Below, one piece after another: positions 1 through 6,882 of a DNA stretch of 16,245 bases. The DNA lies in NCBI GenBank assembly GCA_050260355.1, contig JBLNBZ010000039.1:1-16245 (forward strand), read 5' to 3'. The stretch's first letter is position 1; each line of letters opens with the position of its first letter. Source of the DNA: CADEFX01 sp050260355 (lineage in GTDB: Bacteria; Pseudomonadota; Alphaproteobacteria; Rhizobiales; Hyphomicrobiaceae). A model generated the notes under the pieces. The model had not been told where the DNA came from. It saw only the letters and a program-made list of their open reading frames with translations, and searched no databases. The translations under genes were made by a program, and so were the position numbers.

Positions 1-307
1 CGGTTCTGCGGATTGCCAGGAGCCCGAACAACGCTGGCATTCTGGATGACATCAATTTGTGATGAACCGATCTTGTGTCCCGTTCATGACCGCACGCCCC
101 GCCCTGCGCCGCTTGAGCCGGCAGGAGTGGCGGTACATTGCGTAGGGGCCTCACCCAAACCCTTTCACTGCAGGGGGGGCGACAAACCGCGACCCGACGG
201 ACCTGCATGGCACCAGTCGCGTTCTATTGTTGCCGCGAGCGGTCGTATGATCCGCGGTCTGAGCGGATGCTCAGCAATTCAGCAATAGTATCGGGAGGGT
301 GTTGCCT
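1..307. other. Left-edge stretch without a recognisable gene
   Basis: No reading frame here resembles a known protein or starts behind a convincing ribosome-binding site. The only structure I see is a small dyad, TGAGC-GGAT-GCTCA, at 260-273, just upstream of the SnoaL-like gene. The stretch probably holds the 3' flank of an upstream gene plus the leader of the 308-727 gene. A TATGAT hexamer at 246-251 could be a -10 box, but no acceptable -35 box lies at the right distance, so I do not call a promoter. Confidence 0.5.
293..298 (+). promoter_or_regulatory. Ribosome-binding site deciding the start of the SnoaL-like gene
   Basis: GGGAGG lies nine bases before the ATG at 308. It touches the alternative GTG at 299, which is too close for normal initiation. 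This supports the ATG at 308. Confidence 0.65.
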
Positions 308-727
308 ATGGCATCGATCACAGACATTGCCAGGGAGTTCTTCGGCGCTTGCGAAACCGGGAAAGGATGGGAGGTGTGCAAGACCTACTGCACGCCCAAC
401 GCCACATTTGCGTCGCAGGCGGGGGCGCTTGCGGACGTGCGGACGCTGCAGCAATACACGGATTGGATGAAAGGAATGCTCACCGTTCTCCCAGACGGAC
501 GATACGAGGTGAGGTCATTCGCGACCGATGAGGAGCGCAAGAACGTTTGTGCGTATGGCGTTTTCACCGGCACCCACACGGGGCCGGGAGGTCCCTGTCC
601 ACCGACCGGCAAGACGGTCGACAAAACGGACTACGTCTACGTGATGGATTTCGAGGGCGACAAGATCCGGCACATGACGAAGATCTGGGCAGATGCGTGG
701 GCTCTGAAAGCGCTCGGCTGGGCCTGA
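308..727 (+). CDS. SnoaL-like / NTF2-fold protein
   Basis: This 139-residue protein looks like a member of the SnoaL-like polyketide cyclase/NTF2-like superfamily, small alpha+beta barrels that act as isomerases, cyclases, hydrolases or plain ligand-binding proteins. An N-terminal helix pair (ITDIAREFFGACETGKGWEV) is followed by a segment typical of the fold (YCTPNATFASQAGAL, about residues 27-41), a middle helix (about 47-61) and C-terminal strands ending in VYVMDFEGDKIRHMTKIWADAWALKALGW. This layout is usual for stand-alone family members of 120-150 residues. There is no signal peptide, so it should be cytosolic. The ATG at 308 is preferred over the GTG at 299 because of the GGGAGG spacing. 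It is alone on its strand and convergent with the aminotransferase, so context gives no substrate. Fold assignment is fairly secure; function is unknown. Confidence 0.8.
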   Translation: MASITDIAREFFGACETGKGWEVCKTYCTPNATFASQAGALADVRTLQQYTDWMKGMLTVLPDGRYEVRSFATDEERKNVCAYGVFTGTHTGPGGPCPPTGKTVDKTDYVYVMDFEGDKIRHMTKIWADAWALKALGWA

Positions 728-761
728 GGCGGTACGGCGGCCGGGCTGACGCGAGACGGGA

Positions 762-786
762 GGCGCGCGTCGATCACACGCGCGCC
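762..786. terminator. Possible bidirectional terminator hairpin between convergent genes
   Basis: A perfect 9-bp stem, GGCGCGCGT (762-770) and ACGCGCGCC (778-786), with a 7-base loop lies in the 68-bp gap between the converging SnoaL-like and aminotransferase genes. There is no T-run on either side, so intrinsic termination is not certain; it may only protect 3' ends. Confidence 0.4.
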
Positions 787-795
787 CCTCGATGA

Positions 796-2124
796 TTACG
801 CCACGGCCTGCAGCACCTTGCCGATGCGCTCGGTGATGTCGGCGATGTCGCTCTCGCTGGCGATCAGCGGCGGCGCCACGATCAGCGTGTCGCCGGCCAC
901 GCGCACGTAGAGATCGTTCTCGTGATACGAGCGCTCGATCGCCTCGTAGCCGCGCGCGCCCGGCTTGCCCGGCTGCGGATCGAGGTCGATGCCGCAGATG
1001 AGCCCGATCGGGCGGATATCGGCGACATGCGGCTTGCCGCGCAGGCTGAGCATGGCGTCGGCGAACTTGTCCTCGAGCGCCTTGGCGCGCTCGAACAGTC
1101 CCTCGTTCTTGTAGATGTCGAGCGTGGCGAGACCCGCCGCCACGGCCAGCGGATGGCCCGAGTAGGTGTAGCCGTGGAACAGCTCGACCACGTGCTCGGG
1201 GCCGTTCATGTGCGCCTCGTAGATGCCCTTGCGCACGAGCACGCCGGACATGGGCACCGCAGCGTTGGTGACGCCCTTGGCGAAGGTGATCATGTCGGGG
1301 ACGATGTTGTAGCGCTCGGCGGCGAAGCACGCGCCAAGCCGGCCGAAGCCGGTGATCACCTCGTCGAAGATCAGAAGGATGCCGTGGTCGGCCGTGATCT
1401 TCCTGAGCTTCTCGAGATACCCCTTGGGCGGCGGAAGGCAGCCGGTCGAGCCCGCCACCGGCTCGACGATGACGGCGGCGATGGTGGAGGCGTCGTGCAG
1501 CGCGATCAGCCGCGTCAGCTCGTCGGCGGTCTCCGCACCCCAGTCAGGCTCCTGCCTGGAGAAGGCCTGCTTGGCCCGGTTGTAGGTGCTCGGCAGGTGA
1601 TCGACGCCGCACAGCATGTTGCCGAACATCTTGCGGTTGGCGACGATGCCCCCCACCGAGATGCCGCCGAAGCCGACGCCGTGATAGCCACGCTCGCGGC
1701 CGATGAAGCGCGTGCGGCTGCCCTCGCCGCGGCTCCGGTGATAGGCGAGCGCCACCTTGAGCGCCGTATCGACGGCCTCCGAGCCCGAATTTGCAAACAA
1801 ACAGTAATCGAGGTCGCCGGGCGCGAGCAGGGTCAGGCGCGAGGACAGCTCGAAGACGCCCGGATGGGCATACTGGAACGGCGGGGCGTAATCGAGCTTG
1901 GCGGCCGCCTGCTGGATCGCCTTGACGATCGGCTCGCGGCCATGGCCGGCGTTGACGCAGAAGAGGCCCGATGTGGCGTCGATGACCTTGCGCCCGTCAG
2001 GGGTGAGGAAATGCATGTCCTTGGCGCCGGAGAACAGCCGCGGGCGCTTCTTGAAGGCCCGATTCGGTGTGAAAGGCAGCCAATAGGGCTCGAGCTCGTT
2101 GGGCTTCATGTCGAGGGGGGCCAT
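796..2124 (-). CDS. Omega-amino acid:pyruvate aminotransferase (class III, PLP-dependent)
   Basis: This 442-residue class III aminotransferase most resembles the beta-alanine/omega-amino acid:pyruvate transaminases, which move an amino group from an omega-amino acid or amine to pyruvate, giving an aldehyde or oxo-acid and alanine. The N-terminus ELEPYWLPFTPNRAFKKRPRL is characteristic of that subgroup. PLP-site motifs are intact: NSGSEA (112-117) for phosphate binding, GYHG (146-149), FDEVITGFGR (253-262) with the cofactor-contacting Asp254, and the Schiff-base Lys283 in TFAKGVTNA. Length is close to the usual 440-450. The ATG at 2124 has an AGGAG a few bases upstream on the minus strand. It is cytosolic, a single-gene unit, divergent from the SDR-like gene. 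Exact substrate (beta-alanine, putrescine, GABA or another amine) cannot be read from sequence. Confidence 0.92.
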   Translation of the reverse strand: MAPLDMKPNELEPYWLPFTPNRAFKKRPRLFSGAKDMHFLTPDGRKVIDATSGLFCVNAGHGREPIVKAIQQAAAKLDYAPPFQYAHPGVFELSSRLTLLAPGDLDYCLFANSGSEAVDTALKVALAYHRSRGEGSRTRFIGRERGYHGVGFGGISVGGIVANRKMFGNMLCGVDHLPSTYNRAKQAFSRQEPDWGAETADELTRLIALHDASTIAAVIVEPVAGSTGCLPPPKGYLEKLRKITADHGILLIFDEVITGFGRLGACFAAERYNIVPDMITFAKGVTNAAVPMSGVLVRKGIYEAHMNGPEHVVELFHGYTYSGHPLAVAAGLATLDIYKNEGLFERAKALEDKFADAMLSLRGKPHVADIRPIGLICGIDLDPQPGKPGARGYEAIERSYHENDLYVRVAGDTLIVAPPLIASESDIADITERIGKVLQAVA

Positions 2125-2369
2125 CAGGTGCTCCTGTTCTTGCCGCGCGCGCCAGAGGTAACGCGATCGTTAAGGGGCGAAATTAGCAGCCTGAGTGAGG
2201 ACGTGAAAGGAGCAACCGGGACCTCGAGTTTTCCACTGTGCCGCAATGCCTCCCAACTTGCGCCGCGAGCGGACCCGAATCTGGTTGCTGTTTAGCTGTC
2301 GTTAGGAGCGAATCGGCTGATGTCCACATCTGCCGGCGCCCGCGGCAAGGTTGCGTGGGGCCTTAGTTT

Positions 2370-2374
2370 GGAGG
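2370..2374 (+). promoter_or_regulatory. Ribosome-binding site favouring the internal start of the SDR-like gene
   Basis: GGAGG lies eight bases before the ATG at 2383. An upstream in-frame ATG at 2320 has an AGGAG (2304-2308) eleven bases away and would add 21 residues not typical of an SDR N-terminus. The start at 2383 is therefore preferred, without excluding 2320. Confidence 0.55.
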
Positions 2375-2382
2375 ATGGTCCG

Positions 2383-3117
2383 ATGTTGATGAGCACGCTT
2401 GAGGGCGTTGAGACGTTTCCCGCGTATCCGGAGCTCGCCGGCAAGCGCGTCCTGGTCACCGGACTGTCGCGTGCGCATGGCGTGGATATCGTGCGCGCGC
2501 TCGCCGAGCACCGCACCCGCCTGGTGCTGCAGATCGCCGAGGACTGCACCGAGACCGAGACCATCGCCGAGATAGCCGCGCAGACCGCACTGGAGATGCG
2601 CCTGTTCACGGGGGCGCTTGCGGATACCGAGGCGGCCGTGCGGCTCGCCCGTGCGGCGCTGAAAAGCTTCAATGGCCTCGACATGGTGATCAATATCGTG
2701 TCGCTCGAGACCCTGGCGTCGGGCAGCGCAGCGACGGAGCGGGAGGTCGAGCGGGCGGTGACGGCGGCGCTGACGCCGGCTTACGTGATCTCGCGCATTG
2801 CCGCCAATCGTATGCGGACGACCTGGACCGAGGGCCTGATCCTGAACGTCCTGCCGGAGCCGAAGCCTTCGTCTCGCGCAGCGCGGGGGCTGACGGCCGT
2901 GGCCCGGGCCACGCTGGCAGCCATGACCCGCAGCGAGGCCCAGAAATGGGCCGAAGACCGCATCCGGATCAACGGCGTGGCGCCTGCGACGCTGTCGGCC
3001 GGCCTTGGCGCCCAGCTCAAGTGCGAGCCCGATATAGCGACGCTCGCGCTGCGCCTGGCGAGCCGGCGCGGCGAGGATCTGTCCGGCTACGTGTTCGAGG
3101 CCGCTGCCGCCGAGTAG
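2383..3117 (+). CDS. SDR-fold protein lacking the catalytic residues (probable pseudoenzyme)
   Basis: From the preferred start this is 244 residues with the overall plan of a short-chain dehydrogenase/reductase: first beta strand and nucleotide loop KRVLVTGLSRAHG (21-33), a segment where NNAG is expected (DMVINIVS, 100-107), and the late RIRINGVAPAT segment (193-203) that matches the family's IRVNxVAPG. The reductase machinery is missing. Counting back from the conserved N-x-V-A-P, the YxxxK pair falls on Thr171 and Arg175, the usual serine position falls in VLPEP (156-160), and the second loop glycine is Ala31. It may bind a nucleotide or protein without catalysis. It lies 144 bp upstream of pgsA. 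From memory, many Hyphomicrobiales have an SDR gene in this neighbourhood, so it is probably an ancestral neighbour. The fold is likely; the function is unknown. Confidence 0.8.
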   Translation: MLMSTLEGVETFPAYPELAGKRVLVTGLSRAHGVDIVRALAEHRTRLVLQIAEDCTETETIAEIAAQTALEMRLFTGALADTEAAVRLARAALKSFNGLDMVINIVSLETLASGSAATEREVERAVTAALTPAYVISRIAANRMRTTWTEGLILNVLPEPKPSSRAARGLTAVARATLAAMTRSEAQKWAEDRIRINGVAPATLSAGLGAQLKCEPDIATLALRLASRRGEDLSGYVFEAAAAE

Positions 3118-3261
3118 GCACAGGGCGGCAGCAATCGCGGGACATTTTGGGAGTAGCCGCTCGCGGCGGGCTCCTCGGCATGCGTGGCTTGCGCGTCAGG
3201 CACGCGTTCGTCCGAGGGGCATCCCATTGACGCTCCCGGGCAATCGTGTACGAACAGCCGC

Positions 3262-3849
3262 ATGGATCGTGTTGCTACCCGCCCAGGCTTGATGAGCCTG
3301 CCCAACGTCCTGACCTACACGCGCATCCTGGCAGTACCGGCGCTCGCGGGCTGCTTTCTACTGGTCAAGAGCGACGTCGGCCGCTGGTCCTCGCTCATCA
3401 TCTTCTTCGGGGCCTGCCTGACCGACCTGCTGGACGGGTACCTGGCCCGGGTCTGGCACCAGCAATCGACGCTGGGCCGCATGCTCGATCCGATCGCTGA
3501 CAAGCTGCTGGTCGGAACGGCTATTCTGCTGCTGGTCTACGACAACACGATCGACAACGGCACGATCTGGGCCGCCCTGATCATCCTGTGTCGGGAGATT
3601 CTCGTCTCAGGGCTACGTGAGTTCCTGGCCGAGCTGAACGTGCAGGTTCACGTGACCCAGCTCACGAAGTGGAAGACGACCTTGCAGATGATCGCGCTGG
3701 GGTTCCTGATCGCCGGGCCGGCCGGCGACAGGATGCTGCCCGGCGTATCCCATGTCGGCATCGTGCTGCTCTGGGTGGCGGCCCTGTTGACGCTGTGGAC
3801 CGGCTATGACTACCTCAAGGCAGCGATCCGCCACGCGATCGACCGTTGA
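3262..3849 (+). CDS. pgsA: CDP-diacylglycerol--glycerol-3-phosphate 3-phosphatidyltransferase
   Basis: PgsA joins CDP-diacylglycerol to glycerol-3-phosphate, giving phosphatidylglycerolphosphate and CMP, the committed step to phosphatidylglycerol and cardiolipin in the inner membrane. The 195-residue protein carries the full CDP-alcohol phosphatidyltransferase signature DGx2ARx8Gx3Dx3D: Asp58-Gly59, Ala62-Arg63, Gly72, Asp76 and Asp80, preceded by Asp55. The N-terminus SLPNVLTYTRILAVP is typical. Hydrophobic segments lie at about 22-36, 43-56, 84-93, 101-116, 140-153 and 164-180, consistent with a polytopic membrane enzyme. The ATG at 3262 gives the family length but has only a weak ribosome-binding site; ATG 3292 is the alternative. 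It begins a run with moaD 18 bp downstream. Confidence 0.93.
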   Translation: MDRVATRPGLMSLPNVLTYTRILAVPALAGCFLLVKSDVGRWSSLIIFFGACLTDLLDGYLARVWHQQSTLGRMLDPIADKLLVGTAILLLVYDNTIDNGTIWAALIILCREILVSGLREFLAELNVQVHVTQLTKWKTTLQMIALGFLIAGPAGDRMLPGVSHVGIVLLWVAALLTLWTGYDYLKAAIRHAIDR

Positions 3850-3867
3850 GGCCCCTTCGAGGCCACC

Positions 3868-4122
3868 ATGCTGCGGATTCTGTATTTCGCCTGGATCAAG
3901 GAGAGGATCGGCAAGGCCGAGGAAACCGTCGCGGTTCCTGCGGATGTGGCGACCGTCGGCGATCTGATGGCGTGGCTCAAGGGGCGCGGCGAGGAGTACG
4001 CGCATGCCTTCGAGCGACCCGACGTGGTGCGCGCCGCGATCGACCAGATGCACGTCAGGGCCTCCGCCCCCATCAAGGATGCACGAGAGGTCGCTTTCTT
4101 TCCGCCCGTAACGGGAGGCTGA
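3868..4122 (+). CDS. moaD: Molybdopterin synthase small subunit (sulfur carrier)
   Basis: MoaD is the ubiquitin-like sulfur carrier of molybdopterin synthase. Its C-terminal glycine is adenylated and thiocarboxylated, then donates sulfur to precursor Z (cyclic pyranopterin monophosphate) inside MoaE. The 84-residue protein begins MLRILYFAWIKERIGKAEE, has the beta-grasp middle and ends in FFPPVTGG, giving the obligatory terminal Gly-Gly tail that inserts into the MoaE active site. Length is standard (about 80-85). A GAGG lies upstream at the usual distance. The stop codon is two bases from the moaE start, so the two subunits are probably translated together. It acts in the cytosol. Confidence 0.95.
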   Translation: MLRILYFAWIKERIGKAEETVAVPADVATVGDLMAWLKGRGEEYAHAFERPDVVRAAIDQMHVRASAPIKDAREVAFFPPVTGG

Positions 4123-4124
4123 AG

Positions 4125-4577
4125 ATGGCCGTGCGGGTGCAGCGGGACGACTTCGATCTCGGCGCCGAGGTGAAGCGCCTGACAGCCGGGCGGACCGATG
4201 TCGGCGCGATCGTCACGTTCACCGGCACCGTGCGCGAGGACGACAACGGCCGGCCGATCGAGAGCATGACGCTCGAGCACTATCCGGGCATGACGGAGGC
4301 GGAGCTGGAGCGCGTCGAGGCCGAGGCGCAGCGGCGCTGGCCTCTGCAGGCGAGCCTGATCGTTCACCGCTATGGCGAGCTGCGGCCCGGCGACAACATC
4401 GTGCTTGTCGTGACGGCCTCGGAGCATCGGCATGCCGCATTCGAGGCTGCCTCGTTCCTGATGGACTACTTGAAGTCGAAAGCGCCGTTCTGGAAGAAGG
4501 AGGTGCTGCGCGACGGCAGCGGCCGCTGGGTCGACGCCCGAGAAAGCGACGAAGAGGCGCTGCAGCGCTGGAAATGA
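4125..4577 (+). CDS. moaE: Molybdopterin synthase large (catalytic) subunit
   Basis: MoaE binds cyclic pyranopterin monophosphate and takes two sulfurs from MoaD thiocarboxylate to form the dithiolene of molybdopterin. The 150-residue protein shows the family landmarks in order: GAIVTFTGTVRED (residues 28-40), LEHYPGM, the stretch RYGELRPGDNIVLVVTASEHR ahead of the substrate pocket, and LKSKAPFWKKE with the conserved catalytic-site lysines. GGGAGG overlaps the end of moaD and sits well for the ATG at 4125. Together with moaD this supplies a complete molybdopterin synthase, implying that the cell makes molybdoenzymes. The flavoprotein gene starts 16 bp after its stop. Confidence 0.95.
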   Translation: MAVRVQRDDFDLGAEVKRLTAGRTDVGAIVTFTGTVREDDNGRPIESMTLEHYPGMTEAELERVEAEAQRRWPLQASLIVHRYGELRPGDNIVLVVTASEHRHAAFEAASFLMDYLKSKAPFWKKEVLRDGSGRWVDARESDEEALQRWK

Positions 4578-4593
4578 CCCGGGAGGAGACGGC

Positions 4594-6327
4594 GTGCTGG
4601 AGCGACTGGAGACCGACATCCTGATTCTGGGCGCCGGTGGCGCTGGCCTGTTTGCGGCACTGCATGCGCACCAGGCCAACCCCGACCTCGCCATCGCCAT
4701 CGCCAGCAAGGGCCTGCTCGGCAAGTCCGGCTGCACGCGCATGGTGCAGGGCGGATATAATGTGTCGCTGATCCCGGGCGACTCGGTCGAGCGCCACTTC
4801 ATGGACACGATCGAGGGCGGCAAGTGGCTGCCCAACCAGCAACTCGCGTGGACGCTCGTCGAGACGGCGGTCGAGCGCGTGCGGGAGCTGGAGAACGAGA
4901 TCGGCTGCTTCTTCGACCGCAACCCGGACGGCACGCTGCACGGCAAAGCGTTCGCGGGGCAGACCTTCGACCGCACGGTGCACAAAGGCGACCTGACCGG
5001 CATCGAGATCATCAACCGGCTGATGGAGCAGGTGTGGGCGCGGCCCGCCATCCGTCGTCTGGAGGAGCATCGCGCGGTGGCGCTGATCCCGGCCAAGGAC
5101 GGCGGCTCGATCGCCGGCGTGCTGATGATCGACGTGCGGACGGGCCGCTTCCGCTACATGCAGGCGAAGGCGGTATTGCTGGCGACCGGCGGCGGTCCAA
5201 CCATGTACCGTTATCACACGCCGTCGGGCGACAAGAGCATGGACGGCCTGGCCATGGCGCTCGACCTCGGCTTGCCGCTGCGCGATATGGAGATGGTGCA
5301 GTTCCACCCGACCGGCGTGCTGGCGGGTCGCGATACGCGCATCACCGGGACGATCATCGAGGAAGGCTTGCGCGGCGCGGGTGGACACCTGCTCAACGGC
5401 GCCAAGGAGCGCTTCATGTTCGCCTACGATGCGCGCGGGGAACGGGCAACGCGCGACATCGTCTCGCGCGCCATGTTCGAGGAGATGCGCGCGGGGCGGA
5501 CGACGAAGGAAGGCGGCCTCTATATCAGCATGGGGCACCTGGGGCCCGAGAAGGTGCGCAAGCAGTTCAAAGGCATGGTCGAGCGCTGCGCCGACTGCGG
5601 CTTCGACCTCGCGGGCGGGCTGGTCGAGGTGGTGCCGACTGCGCACTACCTGATGGGCGGCGTCGTGTGCGAGGTGGATACGTCGACCGAGCTGCCGGGA
5701 TTGTTCGTGGCCGGCGAGGACGCGGGCGGCGTGCATGGCGCCAACCGGCTCGGCGGCAACGGGGTCGCCAACTCGACGGTGTTCGGCGGCATTGCCGGCG
5801 ATGTCATGCCGAGGTGGATCGGGGCGAACCCGGGTCATCGCACGCCGGACGAGGACGCCATCAAGGCGGGCATCGCGGCCGCGTTCCATCCGTTCAAGCG
5901 GAAGCCGGGCGACCTCAACCACCTGCGGGAGACGCTGTTGACGCTCATGTGGGACGATGTCGGGATCATTCGCACGGCCGAAAGCCTAAAGCGTGGCGCG
6001 CGCAAGCTCGACGAGATCGAGGCCGAGCTCGATGCCACGGGCATCGCGGAAGCGGATACGGCGTTCAACCTGACCTGGCACGACTGGCTGAACCTCAAGA
6101 GCCAAGTCGCGGTCTCCAAGGTAGTAGCGGCAGCGGCCTTGAAGCGGGAGAACTCGCGCGGGGCGCACTACCGCTCCGACTTTCCCGGCGAAGGCGATCT
6201 CGCCACGTCGGCCTTTACCGTGGCGCGGAGGCGCGAAGGCCGGCTGGAGATGGCGGACGAGCCGGTTCAGTTCACCATTGTACGACCGGGTGATAGCCTG
6301 CTGCGCGAGAAGCCGGCGGCGGAGTGA
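4594..6327 (+). CDS. FAD-binding flavoprotein of the SdhA/FrdA/NadB family
   Basis: This 577-residue protein belongs to the succinate dehydrogenase/fumarate reductase/L-aspartate oxidase flavoprotein family, which oxidises or reduces C4-type dicarboxylates at FAD. Visible motifs are the dinucleotide loop GAGGAG (13-18), VQGGYN (51-56), ATGGG (197-201), FHPTG (237-241), EEGLRGAGG (256-264), RATRDIVSRAM (284-294), HYLMGG (351-356) and GANRLGGNGVANSTVFG (383-399), with a C-terminal helical domain containing SRGAHYRSDFP (521-531). Histidines and arginines expected at a dicarboxylate site (His238, Arg287, His351, Arg386) are present. The position that carries covalent FAD in SdhA/FrdA (His) is Cys47, so FAD should be non-covalent, as in NadB. 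No iron-sulfur subunit or membrane anchor adjoins it, and no quinolinate synthase gene is nearby to suggest NadB. The GTG at 4594 follows a strong GGGAGGAG (4581-4588). It is probably co-transcribed with moaDE. Confidence 0.88.
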   Translation: MLERLETDILILGAGGAGLFAALHAHQANPDLAIAIASKGLLGKSGCTRMVQGGYNVSLIPGDSVERHFMDTIEGGKWLPNQQLAWTLVETAVERVRELENEIGCFFDRNPDGTLHGKAFAGQTFDRTVHKGDLTGIEIINRLMEQVWARPAIRRLEEHRAVALIPAKDGGSIAGVLMIDVRTGRFRYMQAKAVLLATGGGPTMYRYHTPSGDKSMDGLAMALDLGLPLRDMEMVQFHPTGVLAGRDTRITGTIIEEGLRGAGGHLLNGAKERFMFAYDARGERATRDIVSRAMFEEMRAGRTTKEGGLYISMGHLGPEKVRKQFKGMVERCADCGFDLAGGLVEVVPTAHYLMGGVVCEVDTSTELPGLFVAGEDAGGVHGANRLGGNGVANSTVFGGIAGDVMPRWIGANPGHRTPDEDAIKAGIAAAFHPFKRKPGDLNHLRETLLTLMWDDVGIIRTAESLKRGARKLDEIEAELDATGIAEADTAFNLTWHDWLNLKSQVAVSKVVAAAALKRENSRGAHYRSDFPGEGDLATSAFTVARRREGRLEMADEPVQFTIVRPGDSLLREKPAAE

Positions 6328-6384
6328 GGCCGGACCCGGCCCGGGCGCGCCGCACGTTTGCGAGCCATCGTCGCACGGAGCGGC

Positions 6385-6455
6385 CATGCCGGTGTCCAAT
6401 TTCGCCCGCACGAGTGTGCTGACCGATGGGTCCCGGGCATAAAGCCCGGGATGAC
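6385..6455. repeat. Repeat copy A (left direct repeat flanking the GIY-YIG gene)
   Basis: About 55 bases starting CATGCCGGTGTCCAAT match copy B (6880-6976) in the same orientation with one single-base indel and about four mismatches. The unit ends in a hairpin, TCCCGGGC (6431-6438) / GCCCGGGA (6444-6451), with loop ATAAA, then TGAC. Its end matches the palindromic elements elsewhere in the window. Confidence 0.8.
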
Positions 6456-6522
6456 GCTACACTTGCGGCCATTCCAAGCCCAACAATTGCTATGCGGTGA
6501 ACGCGACCGAGGGGACACACGC

Positions 6523-6882
6523 TCACGTGTCATCCCGGCGCTTGTCGCCGGGATCCATCGTGCCGCTATCCCCTAGGGTACAAGTTGGCCGCACGCCTGG
6601 CAGCGAGTGATAAAGATCGATCCAATGGGGGTTGGTGCGCTCAATGAGGTTGATCTTCCACTGCCGCGGCCATTCCTTCAGGGACTTCTCTTTTTGGATC
6701 GCGTCCCGCACGTCGGCGAACTCCTCGAACCACACCAGCCGGTGGACCCTGTACTTACGCGTGAAGGCGGAGGCGGTTCCGGCCCGGTGGTCTTCGATCC
6801 GACGAATCAGGCCGTTCGTGACGCCAATGTAGAGCGTGCCGTAGGGTCTGCTTGCAAGCATATACGTCCAGTACGCATGCAT
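6523..6882 (-). CDS. Small GIY-YIG domain nuclease (UvrC N-domain-like, YhbQ-type)
   Basis: The 119-residue product is a stand-alone GIY-YIG domain protein, related to the UvrC N-terminal nuclease and short YhbQ/UPF0213-type proteins whose cellular role is poorly known. The motif block is TYMLASRPYGTLYIGVTNGLIRR: Tyr7 stands for the GIY tyrosine, Tyr18-Ile19-Gly20 form YIG, Arg27/Arg28 follow, and the metal-binding glutamate is Glu65 in IQKEKSLKEW. The body ends in TNPHWIDLYHSLPG, as is usual. About 20 further residues (TMDPGDKRRDDT at the end) are encoded by the palindrome at 6529-6557. The ATG at 6882 matches the family N-terminus (HAYWTYML) and lies at the edge of repeat copy B. The upstream open frame to 7089 is repeat-derived and rejected. 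The gene runs opposite to its neighbours. Confidence 0.82.
   Translation of the reverse strand: MHAYWTYMLASRPYGTLYIGVTNGLIRRIEDHRAGTASAFTRKYRVHRLVWFEEFADVRDAIQKEKSLKEWPRQWKINLIERTNPHWIDLYHSLPGVRPTCTLGDSGTMDPGDKRRDDT
6529..6557. repeat. Palindromic element C
   Basis: A perfect 9-bp inverted repeat, ATCCCGGCG (6532-6540) / CGCCGGGAT (6546-6554), with a 5-base loop and the termini GTC- and -CCA that recur in the other elements. It overlaps the 3' end of the GIY-YIG reading frame, whose stop lies just beyond it. Confidence 0.8.

Noticed and set aside
246..251. TATGAT as a -10 box for the SnoaL-like gene
   Set aside because: No reasonable -35 hexamer lies 15-19 bases upstream.
922..2295. 457-residue plus-strand open frame over the aminotransferase
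   Set aside because: Antisense shadow of an intact class III aminotransferase.
3184..3261. Upstream start for pgsA
   Set aside because: It would add 26 residues not typical of PgsA; the ATG at 3262 gives the normal length and N-terminus.
4219..5922. 567-residue minus-strand open frame over moaE and the flavoprotein
   Set aside because: Antisense to well-supported genes, with His/Arg/Ala-rich composition and no recognisable motif.
6428..6453. Intrinsic terminator of the flavoprotein operon
   Set aside because: The hairpin lies about 100 bases after the stop with no T-run and matches the repeat family, so I list it as a repeat.
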